This document shows, piece after piece, positions 52,357 to 64,000 of a stretch of DNA of 64,000 nt. Source of the DNA: Cordylochernes scorpioides (taxonomy: Eukaryota > Arthropoda > Arachnida > Pseudoscorpiones > Chernetidae); NCBI GenBank assembly GCA_030710605.1, contig CP092869.1, positions 9,971,263-10,035,262 of the forward strand, read 5' to 3'. A program made the position numbers and the translations under genes. Position 1 is the stretch's first letter, and each line of letters starts with the position of its first letter. Below the pieces are notes generated by a model. The model saw only the letters and a program-made list of their open reading frames with translations. It was not told the DNA's origin and did no database searches.

Positions 52357-52492
52357 TAAAAAGACATATATTGAATAAAATGCGGCGCAGAGTTTATACA
52401 AAAATGTAATGCCTTGATAAAGGTTGGCGTTAAGCCAACCGGAATATTGGCTAATAAATCTTTCTATTCAATCTAATATATGTATTTTTATT
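52357..52492. mobile_element. palindromic element P2, diverged copy
   Basis: TAAAAAGACATATATTG ... GATAAAGGTTGGCGTTAAGC ... ATCTAATATATGTATTTTTA. Confidence 0.65.
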
Positions 52493-52666
52493 ATCTATAT
52501 AATGTAAAAATGAGAAAATGAAATAGATAAAAGATCAGATGTGTTGATATTTAAAACAAAACAAAAAGTGAGCGATTTGGATATGCCTTTTTTGTTTTGT
52601 TTTCATATCTGAATATTCATTATTTCTCAATCAGTAGCAACATTTTATATACATAGTAATATATTT

Positions 52667-52836
52667 ACATATTGGATCGAAATATAATTTATTTTACCAA
52701 TATTTTAGTTGGCTGAACGCTAACCTTATTCAAAGTATTATAACATATTAATGTGTGTATTGGTAAAATAAATTATATTTTGATCCAATATATGCCTTTT
52801 CAATTAAAGATATATTTATGGATTGATCTATTTTCA
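52667..52836. mobile_element. palindromic element P2, right inner arm deleted
   Basis: Left arm with CCAATATTTTAGTTGGC and GAACGCTAACC; right side resumes at TGGTAAAATAAATTATATTT. Confidence 0.7.
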
Positions 52837-53130
52837 AGTTAATAACATAAATAATGTAATAAAGCTTTCTATATAATTTATAAGAGTATATTTTATTAAA
52901 TAATAAATTGTAATGAAAGAATAGTTCGGGTTTATATATATATCTATATTCCAATGATGTTTTTAACTCCAGAGATATCTAGGATGGAACTCTACTGGCA
53001 GTATTGATCCTTAGGTTAATCCTAGAAAAGGTTTGAAGTGTTTTGCCATGTGCTATTTCAAACTTCTCTTAATTTTGGATGTCTCTTGAAGTTTTTGATC
53101 CAGCACAACAAATCTCTATTTAGCCTGTTT
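52837..53130. other. unassigned spacer
   Basis: No gene or repeat recognised. Confidence 0.35.
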
Positions 53131-53170
53131 CACGCTAACGAAGGCCAACTGCCCGAAACGCGTACGTGGT
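53131..53170 (+). ncRNA. type I hammerhead, mutated core
   Basis: Stem I CACG/CGUG, stem II AGGC/GCCC, GAAA, stem III ACGCGU and A17 are in place. CUGANGA reads CUAACGA (G5 changed), so it should be inactive. Confidence 0.7.
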
Positions 53171-53320
53171 TGGTTTTTCTCGATTTATTAAGAAATTGGG
53201 TTGGACAAATATCACGGAACAAGTCGAATAAACATTTAGTTTGTTTTTATTCCACTAGATGGAGCTCTCTCATATAAAATGCTTATTGTGAGCGCGGTCG
53301 GGTAATGCCTTTTTTGTTTT
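53131..53320 (+). mobile_element. H1 element
   Basis: Hammerhead end, TTCTCGATTTATTAAGAAAT, GACAAATATCACGGAAC, CACTAGATGGAGCTCTC and the end GTAATGCCTTTTTTG. Closest in sequence to the 44.3-kb copy. Confidence 0.7.
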
Positions 53321-53469
53321 TAATTTTTCATTCATTTCGAAAACTTTTTTTTCAGTAAAATATATTTTATAAATTTTTGCGTGACCATTTTATGTCAAAA
53401 TCTTGTCTGAGGTTTGAAATAATATGTACATTATGGCCTGTAGGATGTATACTTGGGATAAGTAATATA

Positions 53470-53750
53470 GAATATAATATAATCCGGCTTGTGAATGTAA
53501 AACGACATTTGAAAATTATTCCGCATTTATTTCTTTTCAACGAAAAATCAAAATTTATTTAAAGAAGAAATAACGATTATAGTAAGGATAAACGGAAAAA
53601 TGAAAGTGTCCAGGGATGGGAATATCCATCTCTTCACAATTCATCCTTTCATACTTCATCCCTAAGGTTAGAAATATTGTTATTTCTCCTTAAAATGAAT
53701 TTGGATTTTTCGTTGAAAAGAAACACATGTGGGATAATTTTATAATATAG
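53470..53750. mobile_element. palindromic element P1 with tRNA acceptor remnant
   Basis: Homologue of 1-212 with its left arm present. The apex holds GTGTCCAGGGATGGGAA. Confidence 0.75.
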
Positions 53751-54193
53751 AATATATTTACATATATAATTTGTTATGCGAATTCCGTAGTTGTATTGAA
53801 CTATAAAAGGAAAGGTCACCTTTACCGGCAAAATAGAGGGCTAAACTATTTGCCATTATCAACTGTGTTGTGGCTAATGTACAGAACCCAACAACAGCCT
53901 ACACATTTCCAGTGGCCACACGTTACTTCGTGCATACGTCAAGGTTAGCGAATCACTCAACAGGCTAGTTTGGAATCACCCGCTTTAGTCTTCGCTTTCC
54001 TCATCCAAATGGATCACGACATTAGGCGAATCCATTAAACCCCTTCAAACGGTGATTGCGGCCTTGTAGAATTTATATAAATCAAAGACCTTGATCAAAC
54101 GTCATTGCATTCATCCGGTTATATATTTGTTGACTATCAGTGAGGCAAAGATAAGTCATCCTAGAGTTATCTTCTCTGTTTCTTCAAGCAAAA

Positions 54194-54425
54194 TCAACCA
54201 AATATTATATGCATGATTTCATCTTGTATTCTGATATTACATAGATCACAAGTTGAAAGACAACCAGTCTTCCAGCTCTTTGAACGAGTTTCTGGAAAAA
54301 ACACCCATAGGAGTCTTAGTTGCGCAATAAGTACTTTAATTACCAGAGGAGTATTTGTGAGTAGATATAGTTTTACTCTTATTGAATTTTTAAAGTGTTT
54401 GAAATGATTGTAATAAGAAGTATTT
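54194..54425 (-). pseudogene. LINE C-terminal fragment with zinc-knuckle-like end
   Basis: Less damaged twin of 640-870: the minus frame is open for 90 codons and ends CLSTCDLCNIRIQDEIMH. This is a Cys/His pattern as in LINE C-termini. The frame's start lies in the GAA tail of the neighbouring LINE, so the N-terminal residues are accidental. Confidence 0.45.
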
Positions 54426-54440
54426 AAGATGTATTTTATT

Positions 54441-54890
54441 CTCTTCTTCTTCTTTCTTATCTCCATTCAACAATCACATCAGGGTATCAAGGTTGTAATG
54501 ATTGTTGATGGTGTGTGCTGAGGATGAGTAAGCCTATCAATGGATGAGCCAATACAGTCAATAATGTGGTTTAGAGTTGCAGGTTGACACTTAGTACATA
54601 ATGGGAAAACCTTGCAATCATTCTGGGAATTTATTGTCTGTAGATTACCAGACTTAAGTCTGGAAATCAAAGACTGTTGTTTTCTTGTGAGAACAGCATT
54701 GGTGATTGTCCCTCCTGCTCTGTACCAGTCATGTGCAGCATTAGATTTCCATTCCTGCAGGCATTGGGTCTTGATGGTACGGAAGAGGTCTCTTTCGTAT
54801 AGTTGGGTGGTAGATTTTCTGGATTAAGGGTGGCAAAAAGTTCAGATTTTTCCAGAGAGCCTGCTAGCTCATTTACAAGAATTCCAACGT
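54441..54890 (-). pseudogene. LINE 3' end: RNase H C-terminus and tail
   Basis: Twin of 886-1325. The frame CKVFPLCTKCQPA ... IIDCIGSSIDRL is preserved over 63 codons, with upstream shifts. Confidence 0.75.
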
Positions 54891-55456
54891 TTTATTTTCC
54901 AATATTGATAGTTATATAATAGGGTTTTTACATTTCATGGAGAACTGAAGAGAATTAATAAGCTATGAAGAATAGATGAATCTACGTTTTAATAAGTGAT
55001 CGCAATTTGTACCTCGGTGTATGCTGCTGTAATCATTAAGTACACGTTACTACACAACACGGTAGATTGAAGGACACTTTCTAATGTGACAATTAGACGA
55101 GTGTCGTGTTAGGAGAATCCTGTCGTGTACCAAGAGATGTCCCCAATATGTCGCCCATTTCCTGCGACAAAATGAGTTTCCGGACCACGCTAATTCAGTG
55201 GGACAATTGGTTGACAGTAATTATGTGCTTTTCTTACCACGGGTAAAAACTGGTTGTCTAACTAAAGGTCACATTCTGTTGATGAAAATACATTTATGCA
55301 TCACTTAAAAATAAGAAATTCTAAGAACTCAACTTATAAAATATTTTATTAATAATACAACTGCATTTCTCAATTTACAACTACTGATATAAAAATACAT
55401 TGTACTCTGATTGGCTAATGTACTTTATACTGATTGGTTGATTTAGGTCACATCTT

Positions 55457-55765
55457 ATTCTTCTTTCTTATCTTCACACTGGGTGAAGTAGAATGCGTCT
55501 GCCTTTGTCATTACTAGGGAGCACTACTCAGTGGCAGGCCGACTTAGCTTCAAAAGAAATAGCTGCCTCTGACATGAGGAACAGACGCGATGTGCAGCCG
55601 CTTCTAACATGGAATACAAACGATGCTCATCCTGTATACCTGGATCAGGAGCCCTTACAAGGTGCTATCAGCCAGGCCAGCTGAGCCCAGGTTTTTTAGT
55701 GAGCTTGTTACTGCTCCCCCTCCTCCTTTTTCATTCGGGCTTGGGACCGGCAAAGGCGGAGTTTG
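55457..55765 (-). mobile_element. L2 short LINE-derived element
   Basis: Twin of 1891-2199, about 4% different. Confidence 0.65.
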
Positions 55766-55949
55766 GCAAAGGTCATACCCTTGATGGCCTTGCTTTGAAA
55801 TGATTTATTTCGTAAGAATGTATCAAATTTATCGCGAGGTACCGGAAATATTACATCGACAAATACTTAGGCTTAATACTTCTTGAAATTTGCATATCAT
55901 GTGAACGTGTGAGCTATGGGTTTATTGAAGTATAAATATATTTTATATA

Positions 55950-56304
55950 CGGTTAAACCTGTCTATAGCGCCCCCTCTTGGGACTCACCAGGGTGCTATA
56001 GAGAGGGGGGTGCTATAGACAGGTCACTTTTAATGTGAATCGCATCGTACTACGTATTTAAAACCGGACGCTATAGAGAAGGAGACGCTATTTAGAGGGG
56101 GTGCTATAGACAGGACACTTTTAATGTAAATCGCATCGTACTACGTATTTAAAATCGGACGCTATAGAGAAGGAGACGCTATTTATAGGGGGTGCTATAG
56201 ACAGGACACTTTTAATGTAAATCACATCGTACTACGTATTTAAAATCGGGCGCTATAGAGCGGGAGACGCTATTTAGAGGGGGCGCTATAGACAGTTTTA
56301 ACTG
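55950..56304. mobile_element. pogo/Tigger-type MITE with 91-bp array, three periods
   Basis: TA-flanked (55948-55949, 56305-56306). Anchors at 56014, 56105, 56196 and 56287. Twin of 2385-2921. Confidence 0.85.
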
Positions 56305-56715
56305 TATAATTCAAAGAATAATCTCTTGTATTTATATTGAGTAAAAATAAGTTAATTTTATTAAACTTAAGGAATCGACACTATTTCTTTATTCACCACA
56401 GAACTTCTAAAAGATAGTGAGAAAGATTCTAAAATAAATCCTGTTTTTTTCTACATCCCAGATTGGCTTTCAAATAATTTTCTCTAATTAAAGTAATCAG
56501 TTTCTAAGGTCAAAAGTTCCCAAACATTTCACAGATACCTCTTTGATAAAATAAAATATTTAAAAGATTTAATTTAAAAAGCGTCTTTCACGACTAGTTT
56601 GAGGTTTTGAAAAATGTATATAAATATATTTTTTGTTTTATTGAGTTCGAATTAATCAATATATATAAATATGTTTTTCTATTTACTATGAAAAATGTAT
56701 TTATATTTTTTATTT

Positions 56716-56916
56716 AAAAAGGAATATATTAATTCAAAACATCATTTATTTTACCAATATTTCAGTTGGCTGTACGCCAAACTTTTTCAATGTGTTATAA
56801 TACCTTGATAAAGGTTGGCGCTCAGCCAACTGAAATATTGATAAAATAAATTAAATTTTGATCCAATATATGTCTTTTTGATTAAATATTTATTTATGAA
56901 TTGCTCTATTCTCAAA
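56716..56916. mobile_element. palindromic element P2
   Basis: Twin of 3330-3532. Confidence 0.8.
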
Positions 56917-57879
56917 AAATATATATATAAGTTAGTGAGTTGGTTTAAAAAAAAATAATATATAATTTTATACCGCACATTTATAATATATTATAAAATA
57001 TTATCACCATTTTATATATCATATTTATAACAGTAATTATAAATCGCATTATAAAACCTTTCTGTTAAAAAAATGTTAAAACATTTCCTCAATTTAATTA
57101 TACATTGAAATTTAAAATAAAAATGTATTTTTCATAAATCCCTTTGAGAAATTAATAAAAGGTTTTATATAAGCTAAATTACAAAATTATTTTTCTAGAT
57201 ATAAAAACGGTATGATATCTTTTAGTATATTAAATGGCAAAAATAATATGGGAATACAAAAAATTAATTACATTCAAATAATCTGCTGCGTATTTTAAAT
57301 TTGATTTTTTAAAAGAGGATGTTGTTTCTGTTTGAAGGAATTTATTTTTGAAAAATGAAACTATCAACGCTTTCTAATAATTTGAATGTAATACCTTTAC
57401 ACAATATTTATACTTGTAAATTTTACTGCTACTACATTATGGTCTATAAAGATAATATTCAAGTTGCTTTTGTGGTATTGAGGAACAAACCTCAAAACAT
57501 CTACTGATCGATTGCCTAGCATTTCAAAATTATAGAATGAACTAGTTGTTTGTGAACTTAACGAATTGATTTCCGATAAAAAAATCATATTTAAAGTTCT
57601 ATTCATTTTGTAAATACATTCTAAACTTTCTACAAAATCTATATCTCTAATGTTTTTATGCGTTGAATAATGTAAATAACTTATGTAAATAAACTTTTCT
57701 CCTTGTTTGGCGCAAGTATCCCTTGCGGGATATAGCGCTTTGGAAATAAAATAATTGTAATCAACGCATTTTAATAATTTGAATGTATTACCTTTACACA
57801 ATATTTATATTAGTAATTTTTACTCCTACTACACTAAGGTCTGTACAGATAATATTTGAATATATTATCACACGCGCAC

Positions 57880-58346
57880 ATACAGCTTTTTTAAGAGACC
57901 AGCAGTCTTATATAGAATCACCAGTTAAAAGTTAAAAATCTAATAATGACAAACATGCTCTTAACAAATCACTGAATCAAATAAATCACTAAATAATCAA
58001 ATCACTGAATAAATACAGATTCACCACAGAATCCACACTCGTCTTTTCAGTGATACGCTAACCTATGCATGGTGGATTCTGTGGCCACTGGACATGCGTC
58101 AAATCTGGAGGCTATTGGGTTCTGTGCTGCCTGGAGTACAGGAGTTCCATCTATGCTTCCTTTCTGTTGTGGATCTGTATAAGACTGGTGGTCTCAATAA
58201 AGCTGTATGTGTGTATTCTGTTATAACATCGGACCTGGAGGCCGTTTGGTTCTGTGTTGCCTGGAGTATAGTAGTTCCATCTATGCTTCATTTCTGTTGT
58301 GAATCTATATAAGACCGGTGGTCTTGATAAAGCTGTATGAGTGTGA
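57880..58346. mobile_element. foldback-type element, minisatellite reduced to one period
   Basis: Twin of 4511-8316, 467 bp long. Anchors at 58181 and 58311 only. The right target copy TTATATTATT (58347-58356) is exact against the left copy of its twin. Confidence 0.8.
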
Positions 58347-59269
58347 TTATATTATTTAAAAGAAACACATTGTCAGTAAATTTATTCGTTATAAATTTTA
58401 TCGATAGATGGTAATAGAATTTATAAATATATATCAGTATAAATTATATTAACAAAACTGAAATTGTTAATTTTAATAGAATCTATTATAACCAAAGAGC
58501 AAAAATAGCATAAACAGATGCATTGAAATATCATAAACATACGAAACAATATGGACAAATACTATCCCATAGATGTAGGCAGTCTTCTAAATATACCACA
58601 ATAGTTCACGAATTTATTAAATTTAATTTGAAGTCTCGAGATATCATTCAACCAGCATGTATCATCCACCATACAAGTATATCTTCAAAAATTTGTTTTT
58701 CACACACAAAGAATGTAATATATATTTTCTACTCAATATCATAAATATTTAAAATATGTAAATAATAATGTGTATATAAAAATTGTATTTATTATTAAGT
58801 TATTAACGTGATAATCCTGTTAAAGGACTGACAAGTCTGAAAGCTTAAAAATAAAACGTTTGCACAAGAAATTTAGCTCTGGAAGCTTTATTTAATTAAA
58901 AGTTAAAAATAGTTTTAGTTTTAAATATTTTGGTAGATTTGGCAATTAGATTAGTTTGTTAAGATTCACTCCTTTTCAAGTAAAAAGATTCACACACATA
59001 CAAAGCTTTATTAAGATCATCGGGTTGTAAAAAAGATTCATAAAATAAATTTTCTAAAATAATTTTATAATTTTCGCTAATACTCTTCATCATATTGTAA
59101 CGTAGAAGATCATAAAAAACAAACTTCAGGATGACACAGCAATTTATTTAAGGAACAAGCATAAATCAACATTTATAAGATACAAGTTAAGCAATGAGGG
59201 AAGTTTTCAAAGTAACAAAATATAAATAATATATTTTTTAATTGTAATCTGTACATAGAATATATTTTT

Positions 59270-59617
59270 TAATTAAAAAGGCATATATAGGATCAAAATA
59301 TAATTTATTTTTCCAATATTTCAGTTGGCTGAACGCCAACCTTTATATCAAGGTATTATAACATATTAATGTGTGTTCAAAATATCATTTATTTTACCAA
59401 TATTTCAGTTGGCTGAACGCCAACTTTTATCAAGGTATTATAACATATTAATCACACATTAATATGTTTTTTAAAAATTTTTCAAATAATTAATATGTTA
59501 TAATACCTTGATAAAAGATGGCTTTCAGCCAACTGAAATATTGGTAAAATAAATGATATTTTGATCCAATGTATGCCTTTTTAAGTAAAGATTTATTTAT
59601 GGATTGCTCTATTTTCA
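59270..59617. mobile_element. palindromic element P2 with duplicated left arm
   Basis: The left arm occurs twice in tandem (59270-59370 and 59378-59450), followed by one right arm. The twin at 9262 has a deleted left arm. Confidence 0.75.
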
Positions 59618-60292
59618 AAATAAAATATAATAAATACTTTGCTACAATAATATATTAAGCATTGAAGAGTATAGCAAGACCACTTAAAGGTTTACAGGGT
59701 GAGTTATCAATGGTTAAACCAACCTCTAAGAATTGATATAAAAAGGCATATTTTCTATCAATCCTTGCTCTCTAAAAAGTTGGAGAAATTTTCCATTTTA
59801 CGATTTACACAGAGTTCTCTTCAATAAAATAGGAAATTATAGGGGAACTCTTCGAAAAAAAAATTCCAGAAATTCAATCTTCCATGAAAAAAAAAAGATA
59901 GTTTTGTTATCAACAATTCATAATGTTGAATTTCTCAATGGCAAGTTTTTATATTAAATTTTATTTTTATTTAATTTCACCACTTCCCTAAATTCGATGC
60001 CTTTTTGAATAATATATTTTATTTGGATATAAATTTATATAAAAGATTAAATATCCTATTTTAAGTAAAAATAGATATTTCTTTACCTGTTTGATATAAA
60101 TTGTTTCTTTAAATTGTATTTCTTTACATTCATAAGTTAACTCTATATTTCTATATATCTACACATTATATAATAGTCCTCGAGTACACTACTTTACAAT
60201 AGATTTTATTTAACTAAATTTGCATACCAACCATATTTCAAATGTGTTGCTATTTTTTCTCTTTTCATATAACTAAATTGCATACTAAATCT

Positions 60293-60563
60293 TTATAATA
60301 CAATATAATGCAGCTTATGATTGTAAAACGATATTTTAAAATTAGCCGCATGTGTTTCTTTTTGAATGAAAATTCGAAATTTATTTTAAGAAGAAATAAC
60401 GATTATATTCCCATCCCTGGACATTTTTACTCTTCACAATTCATCCTTTCATACCTCATCCCTAAGGTTAGAAATAATCGTTATTTCTCCTTAAAATAAA
60501 TTTAGGTTTTTCATTCAAAAGGAAACACATGCGGGATAATTTTCAAATGTCGTTTTACAATAC
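60293..60563. mobile_element. palindromic element P1 with tRNA acceptor remnant
   Basis: Twin of 10133-10405. Confidence 0.75.
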
Positions 60564-60759
60564 TAATTCTTGTACATATTTCAAATTTCTATGTATACCA
60601 TGATATTGAGTTATGACTCTCTTCAGTACAGGAGAGCGGTGTTGATTTCATAAAATCCTACTAAATAAGTTATGAATTCTGTCTGAATTGATCAGAATGG
60701 TGATACACTGGTGAAGTTGCAGGGCCAAAATACAATTCAATATTTTATACATAGATTTA

Positions 60760-60877
60760 TACTACGATGCACTAGCGCGCCATCTGTTATCAAATTACAA
60801 AACTATTTTAGAGGCGTAATATTCTTTAAAAAAAAAAAGAATATTACGCCTCTAAAATAGTTTTGTAATAGATTTTT
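60760..60877. mobile_element. hairpin insertion private to duplicate 2 (H2-related)
   Basis: Arms CAAAACTATTTTAGAGGCGT and mirror (about 38 bp) around an A-run, preceded by TGCACTAGCGCGCCATCTG, the AGATGGCG-type end. An ATAGATTT motif stands on both sides. Duplicate 1 has no insertion at about 10600. Confidence 0.8.
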
Positions 60878-60970
60878 ACATCCATGATAAACAGAATGCA
60901 TTGTTTAAATGTATTATCAGGGAGGAGATACCACTACTGGTACATCGATATTATTCATGATAAAATTGTG

Positions 60971-61793
60971 AAAAACGTTTTAAAATTACAAAATAATTTC
61001 TCACAATGAGTTTCTTTTTATTACAAAACGCTAGCTTTCAAGTGATAATCACTCTTCAACGGGCTTAATAAAACATCGACTATATCCTACCAGAAATAAT
61101 TACAAAAACCTTTCGCGCTCTGAGATCTCAGAAGAAATCAATAGATACATTTTATAGGTTCTGGATGCCCTAAAAATGTAAATAGACATATTCCATAACA
61201 TTGTTAAATTACATATCAAATGAAATTTCAGTTGTAAATATCCACGCTGTAAGTTTTGGTAAATATTTCTTGTAGGATATAGTTGATGTTTAATTAAACC
61301 CGTTTGAGAGATTATCGCTTGAAAGCTAGCGTTTTGAAATAAAAATAAACTCAACAACAACAAAGCTTTATTAAGACCATTTAGTCTTATACAGATTCTC
61401 CAAACAGAAATATAGGATATATGAAGGCAAAACAGTGATAGAACTTAATGGTAACATGATATTTATATACAGGGGAAATTATATAAATACAATCAAGTTA
61501 ATAGATTAATCTTGGCAAATTGGAGGCAAAGAAAGTTACTATGCATGGATTTACCACGAATTCTCGTGTTAGGTCTTGTGGAGTTATTTGGTAGCAGCTC
61601 TGAGACTTAGCTATGTAGAACTTTTCCTAGTCATCATCCCCGCCCTTGACATTGCCGGTTGGACTTCACTTGTAAGCATTTCGACCTGTGAGTCAATTGT
61701 GGAGTCTTCCACTAGTAAATTAGTTGAATCCCTCAAGCTGCTTTTGTATAAAAATTAACTCATTGTGAGAAAATATTTTGTAATTTTAAAACA
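60971..61793. mobile_element. foldback element P3 split by the solo-LTR-like insertion
   Basis: Twin of 10692-11527; the insertion occupies 61351-61757. Confidence 0.7.
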
Positions 61794-62231
61794 TCGATAA
61801 TATCTTATCGCAATTTTATATTATATGGATACATGATTCGTAAATATTTCTCTGATTATATCTTTGAAACTAGAATGAAATATGATGTAGTAATAATTCA
61901 AATCCTATCCTGAAAAAAGATAGCTCCATTCCCTTCAAAGTATTTATTAGATTCAGGTGACGTGACTCAGAAAAAGGCCATTATAAAACTTATTTTTCAG
62001 ATTTCTCTCAAGACCTAGATTTATTTTTGTTAAATTTGTGGAAGATAAATATTTCTCTTTCCTATATTCCTCTGTTTATTTTTCTCTAAATAGGCAATTA
62101 AATATTTGATGTTATATTCGTAAAATTCCTTATTGTCTACTTCCTCAAATGGAATATCACAAAAAAAAAATTAAGAGACAATAAATTCTACTTTGAAACA
62201 AATTCTTAATTTTTTCAAACATACATTTTAT

Positions 62232-62470
62232 AGTTTTGAAAATAGACAACCCATAAATGAATATTTAAATAAAAATACATATATTGGATCAAAATGTCAT
62301 TTATTTTACCAATATTTCAGTTGGCTGAAAGCTTTATGTGGCGCTGAGTTTGTTGGTGACACACATTAAAATGTTATAATACCTTGATAAAGGTTGGCGT
62401 TCAGCCAACTGAAATATTGGTAAAATAAATGATATTTTGATCCAATATATGCCTTTTTAATTGAAGATTT
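62232..62470. mobile_element. palindromic element P2 at a site held by H1 in the twin
   Basis: Left arm TTTTGAAAATAGACAACCC ... CAATATTTCAGTTGGC, an internal oddity (GAAAGCTTTATGTGGCGC), then a full right arm. Flanks match 11950 and 12045. Confidence 0.8.
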
Positions 62471-62659
62471 TATAGTATTTTATTCTAATTATAAGAAATA
62501 GAAAAAACATTCAGACAATGCATAAACACTTCCTTTTAAATGATTATCATTAATTCAAAGAAAATATATATTTTCCATGATTGAAAACTTTTTAAATTGT
62601 CAAAAGCTTTTCATAAACATTCGAATTAATTCCAATAAATAATCAAAGAGATAGGAATT

Positions 62660-62885
62660 AGTATAAGGCAATAACACGATATCTATATACATCAAATGAA
62701 AACATTAAGATGTGAATGTTTCTTTCACAAATAAATCAAACTTCTACTGTCCTTACTGCGATGAGAAAATATTGGGAGGGATTGAATTATCAGTGGTGAA
62801 ACATTTCAGCGGTTTTGCTAATTTAATCTACCAGACCGTTTCTCTTAGAGATCTAATGAATTGTTATATATTTATGTTTCTCTCC
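62660..62885 (-). mobile_element. H2 element, decayed copy
   Basis: Twin of 12225-12460. Its core is at 62774-62840. Confidence 0.65.
62774..62840 (-). ncRNA. strand-permuted hammerhead-like motif, decayed
   Basis: Stem I UGGU/ACCA and most of stem III are kept, but GAAA reads AAAA, CUGAUGA reads CUGAUAA, and helix C is lost on one side (GAAAUGU), as in the twin. Confidence 0.5.
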
Positions 62886-64000
62886 TCTGTATACCATGAT
62901 ATTGAGTTATGACTCTCTTCAGTACAGGAGTGGTATTCATTTCATAATATCTTACTAAATAAGTTATGAATTCTATCTGAATCGATCAGAATGATGATAA
63001 ACTGTTGAAGTTGCAGGTCCAAAATATAATACAATATCTCATACATAGAAGGTTTATAAATCAATGATAAACAGAAACTCTTCTTTATGCATTTTTGTAC
63101 TATTGGATTGATATTCTATCATCTAGGAAATTGCAGTTACTGAAAAAATGTTTATTCATGTACTCTTCCATCGATTTTCTATCACATAGTAGAATTTCAG
63201 TAAACTAATGTTTTAATATTAAAAAAATAATAATAAAGCCTCCAGGGAAAAGATTCTTTTAAAAATATCTCGTGCTTTCTATCCAGAAGTCACAATAATA
63301 TTAACAGAAGAATAGATATTCCGGAAGTTTATAAAATTATATTCCCTGAGCCCACCCTATAACTCCCAAGTGAAGCACGCGCAACAGAAGTACGCGTTGA
63401 TTATGCCTTAAAACAAATGTAAACAATCAAAGGACTTTATTTAAGTTTAAATCTTATTTTATTGGCGTATTAAGTATGTAAAATAGTTTCTCCCGTCGAA
63501 GGGCTTACTTGCCCGAAAGCTCGAGATATTTTTAAATACAAATATTTTTAAAATAAACTTTTCCCTGGAGACTTTATGTTTTTTTTTAATATTGATTCAA
63601 TGAATTATTTTATCGAATTGTAAAAAGTTTATTAGTTTACTCTGTCACATATGTTTCTTGAGTGATATATTCAAATTCGCAAGCTTTCGATTTGAATATT
63701 ATTTTTCAAAAGAGTTTTTTCTCAGAGGTTTTTTCATGTATAAACATTCAAAATACATTTTTGTAGAGCCCTATTGATTTGACTAAATATGTTTTACTAT
63801 TAACGTCTCTTTTCCGGTCAGCCTCTTTAACGACCACTCATATCACCTTTCAACAGTTTCAAGCCTTCGTCTTTAAATTATTCATATTTATAAAGGCAGA
63901 GGGAACTTCTAGAGTCAAAATAAATGTCAAAACCTGACGCCATCTATTGACCGTCGCCGCAAACTAGCGGTCTCAGGTCGGTGACAAAGCCACAACACCA

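Larger units (their letters stand above)
53555..64000. repeat. segmental duplication, copy 2 (right)
   Basis: This is the counterpart of 1-13595. It is about 3.1 kb shorter, mainly because the 133-bp minisatellite is reduced to one period and the 91-bp array to three periods. It has its own hairpin insertion at 60760-60877 and a different element at 62232-62470. The homology is still running at the window edge. The intervals not listed separately (53750-54190, 54890-55450, 56310-56715, 58357-59270, 59620-60290, 61795-62230, 63080-63230, 63580-64000) repeat the AT-rich spacer of copy 1, and I see no gene in them. Confidence 0.9.

Noticed and set aside
57397-57801. 134-codon minus-strand frame
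   Set aside because: It is frameshifted in the twin (near 4215), its start lies in a flanking direct repeat with no ATG, and no motif is recognisable.

Overview
The window is AT-rich, repeat-dominated nuclear DNA of an invertebrate animal, most likely an arthropod. This rests on several kinds of transposable-element debris (LINEs with RNase H, a Penelope-like retroelement, a Helitron, pogo-like MITEs, foldback elements, a tRNA-derived SINE), on a eukaryotic splice acceptor, and on the absence of bacterial gene organisation. A 100-N assembly gap lies at 17895-17994. Only one sequence looks like an intact host-type coding exon: a C2HC zinc-finger/coiled-coil protein on the minus strand at 25.6-26.4 kb. 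Almost everything else is mobile or repeated DNA.

Layout. 1-13.6 kb and 53.55-64.0 kb are two direct copies of one segment, about 2-5% diverged where I compared them by eye. Each carries LINE RNase H ends, a LINE-derived short element, a pogo-type MITE with a 91-bp tandem array, palindromic elements, a foldback element with a 133-bp minisatellite (26 periods in copy 1, one in copy 2), and a solo-LTR-like insertion. 13.6-20.4 kb holds LTR-retroelement and LINE fragments, foldbacks and a 546-bp Helitron. 20.4-35 kb holds SINEs, a decayed endonuclease domain, the 289-aa gene and hammerhead-bearing elements. 35.3-43.2 kb is a Penelope-like element (N-terminal GIY-YIG plus RT) with direct-repeat pseudo-LTRs and a 5'-truncated inverted second copy. 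43.2-53.5 kb is more ribozyme-bearing elements, tandem repeats and nested MITEs.

The most interesting signal is RNA. Two unrelated elements carry all the hammerhead core residues (CUGANGA, GAAA, an A15.1-U16.1 pair, an NUH cleavage triplet and helices I, II and III), but with the three core strands joined in the opposite cyclic order to every natural hammerhead I know. The elements are a dispersed family of about 240 bp and the 3' region of the Penelope-like element. In both, a fourth helix of about 7 bp locks the fold into a pseudoknot. The strand order is the one I recall for the pistol ribozyme. The best copies are 43699-43766 (-), 44899-44964 (-) and 42481-42566 (+). A separate family in the window has ordinary type I hammerheads (best copy 44388-44431, -). 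Both dispersed families end in a similar AGATGGCG motif, which suggests that one retroelement machinery may mobilise them. I infer that the Penelope-like enzyme is a candidate for that machinery. No activity can be proven from sequence alone.
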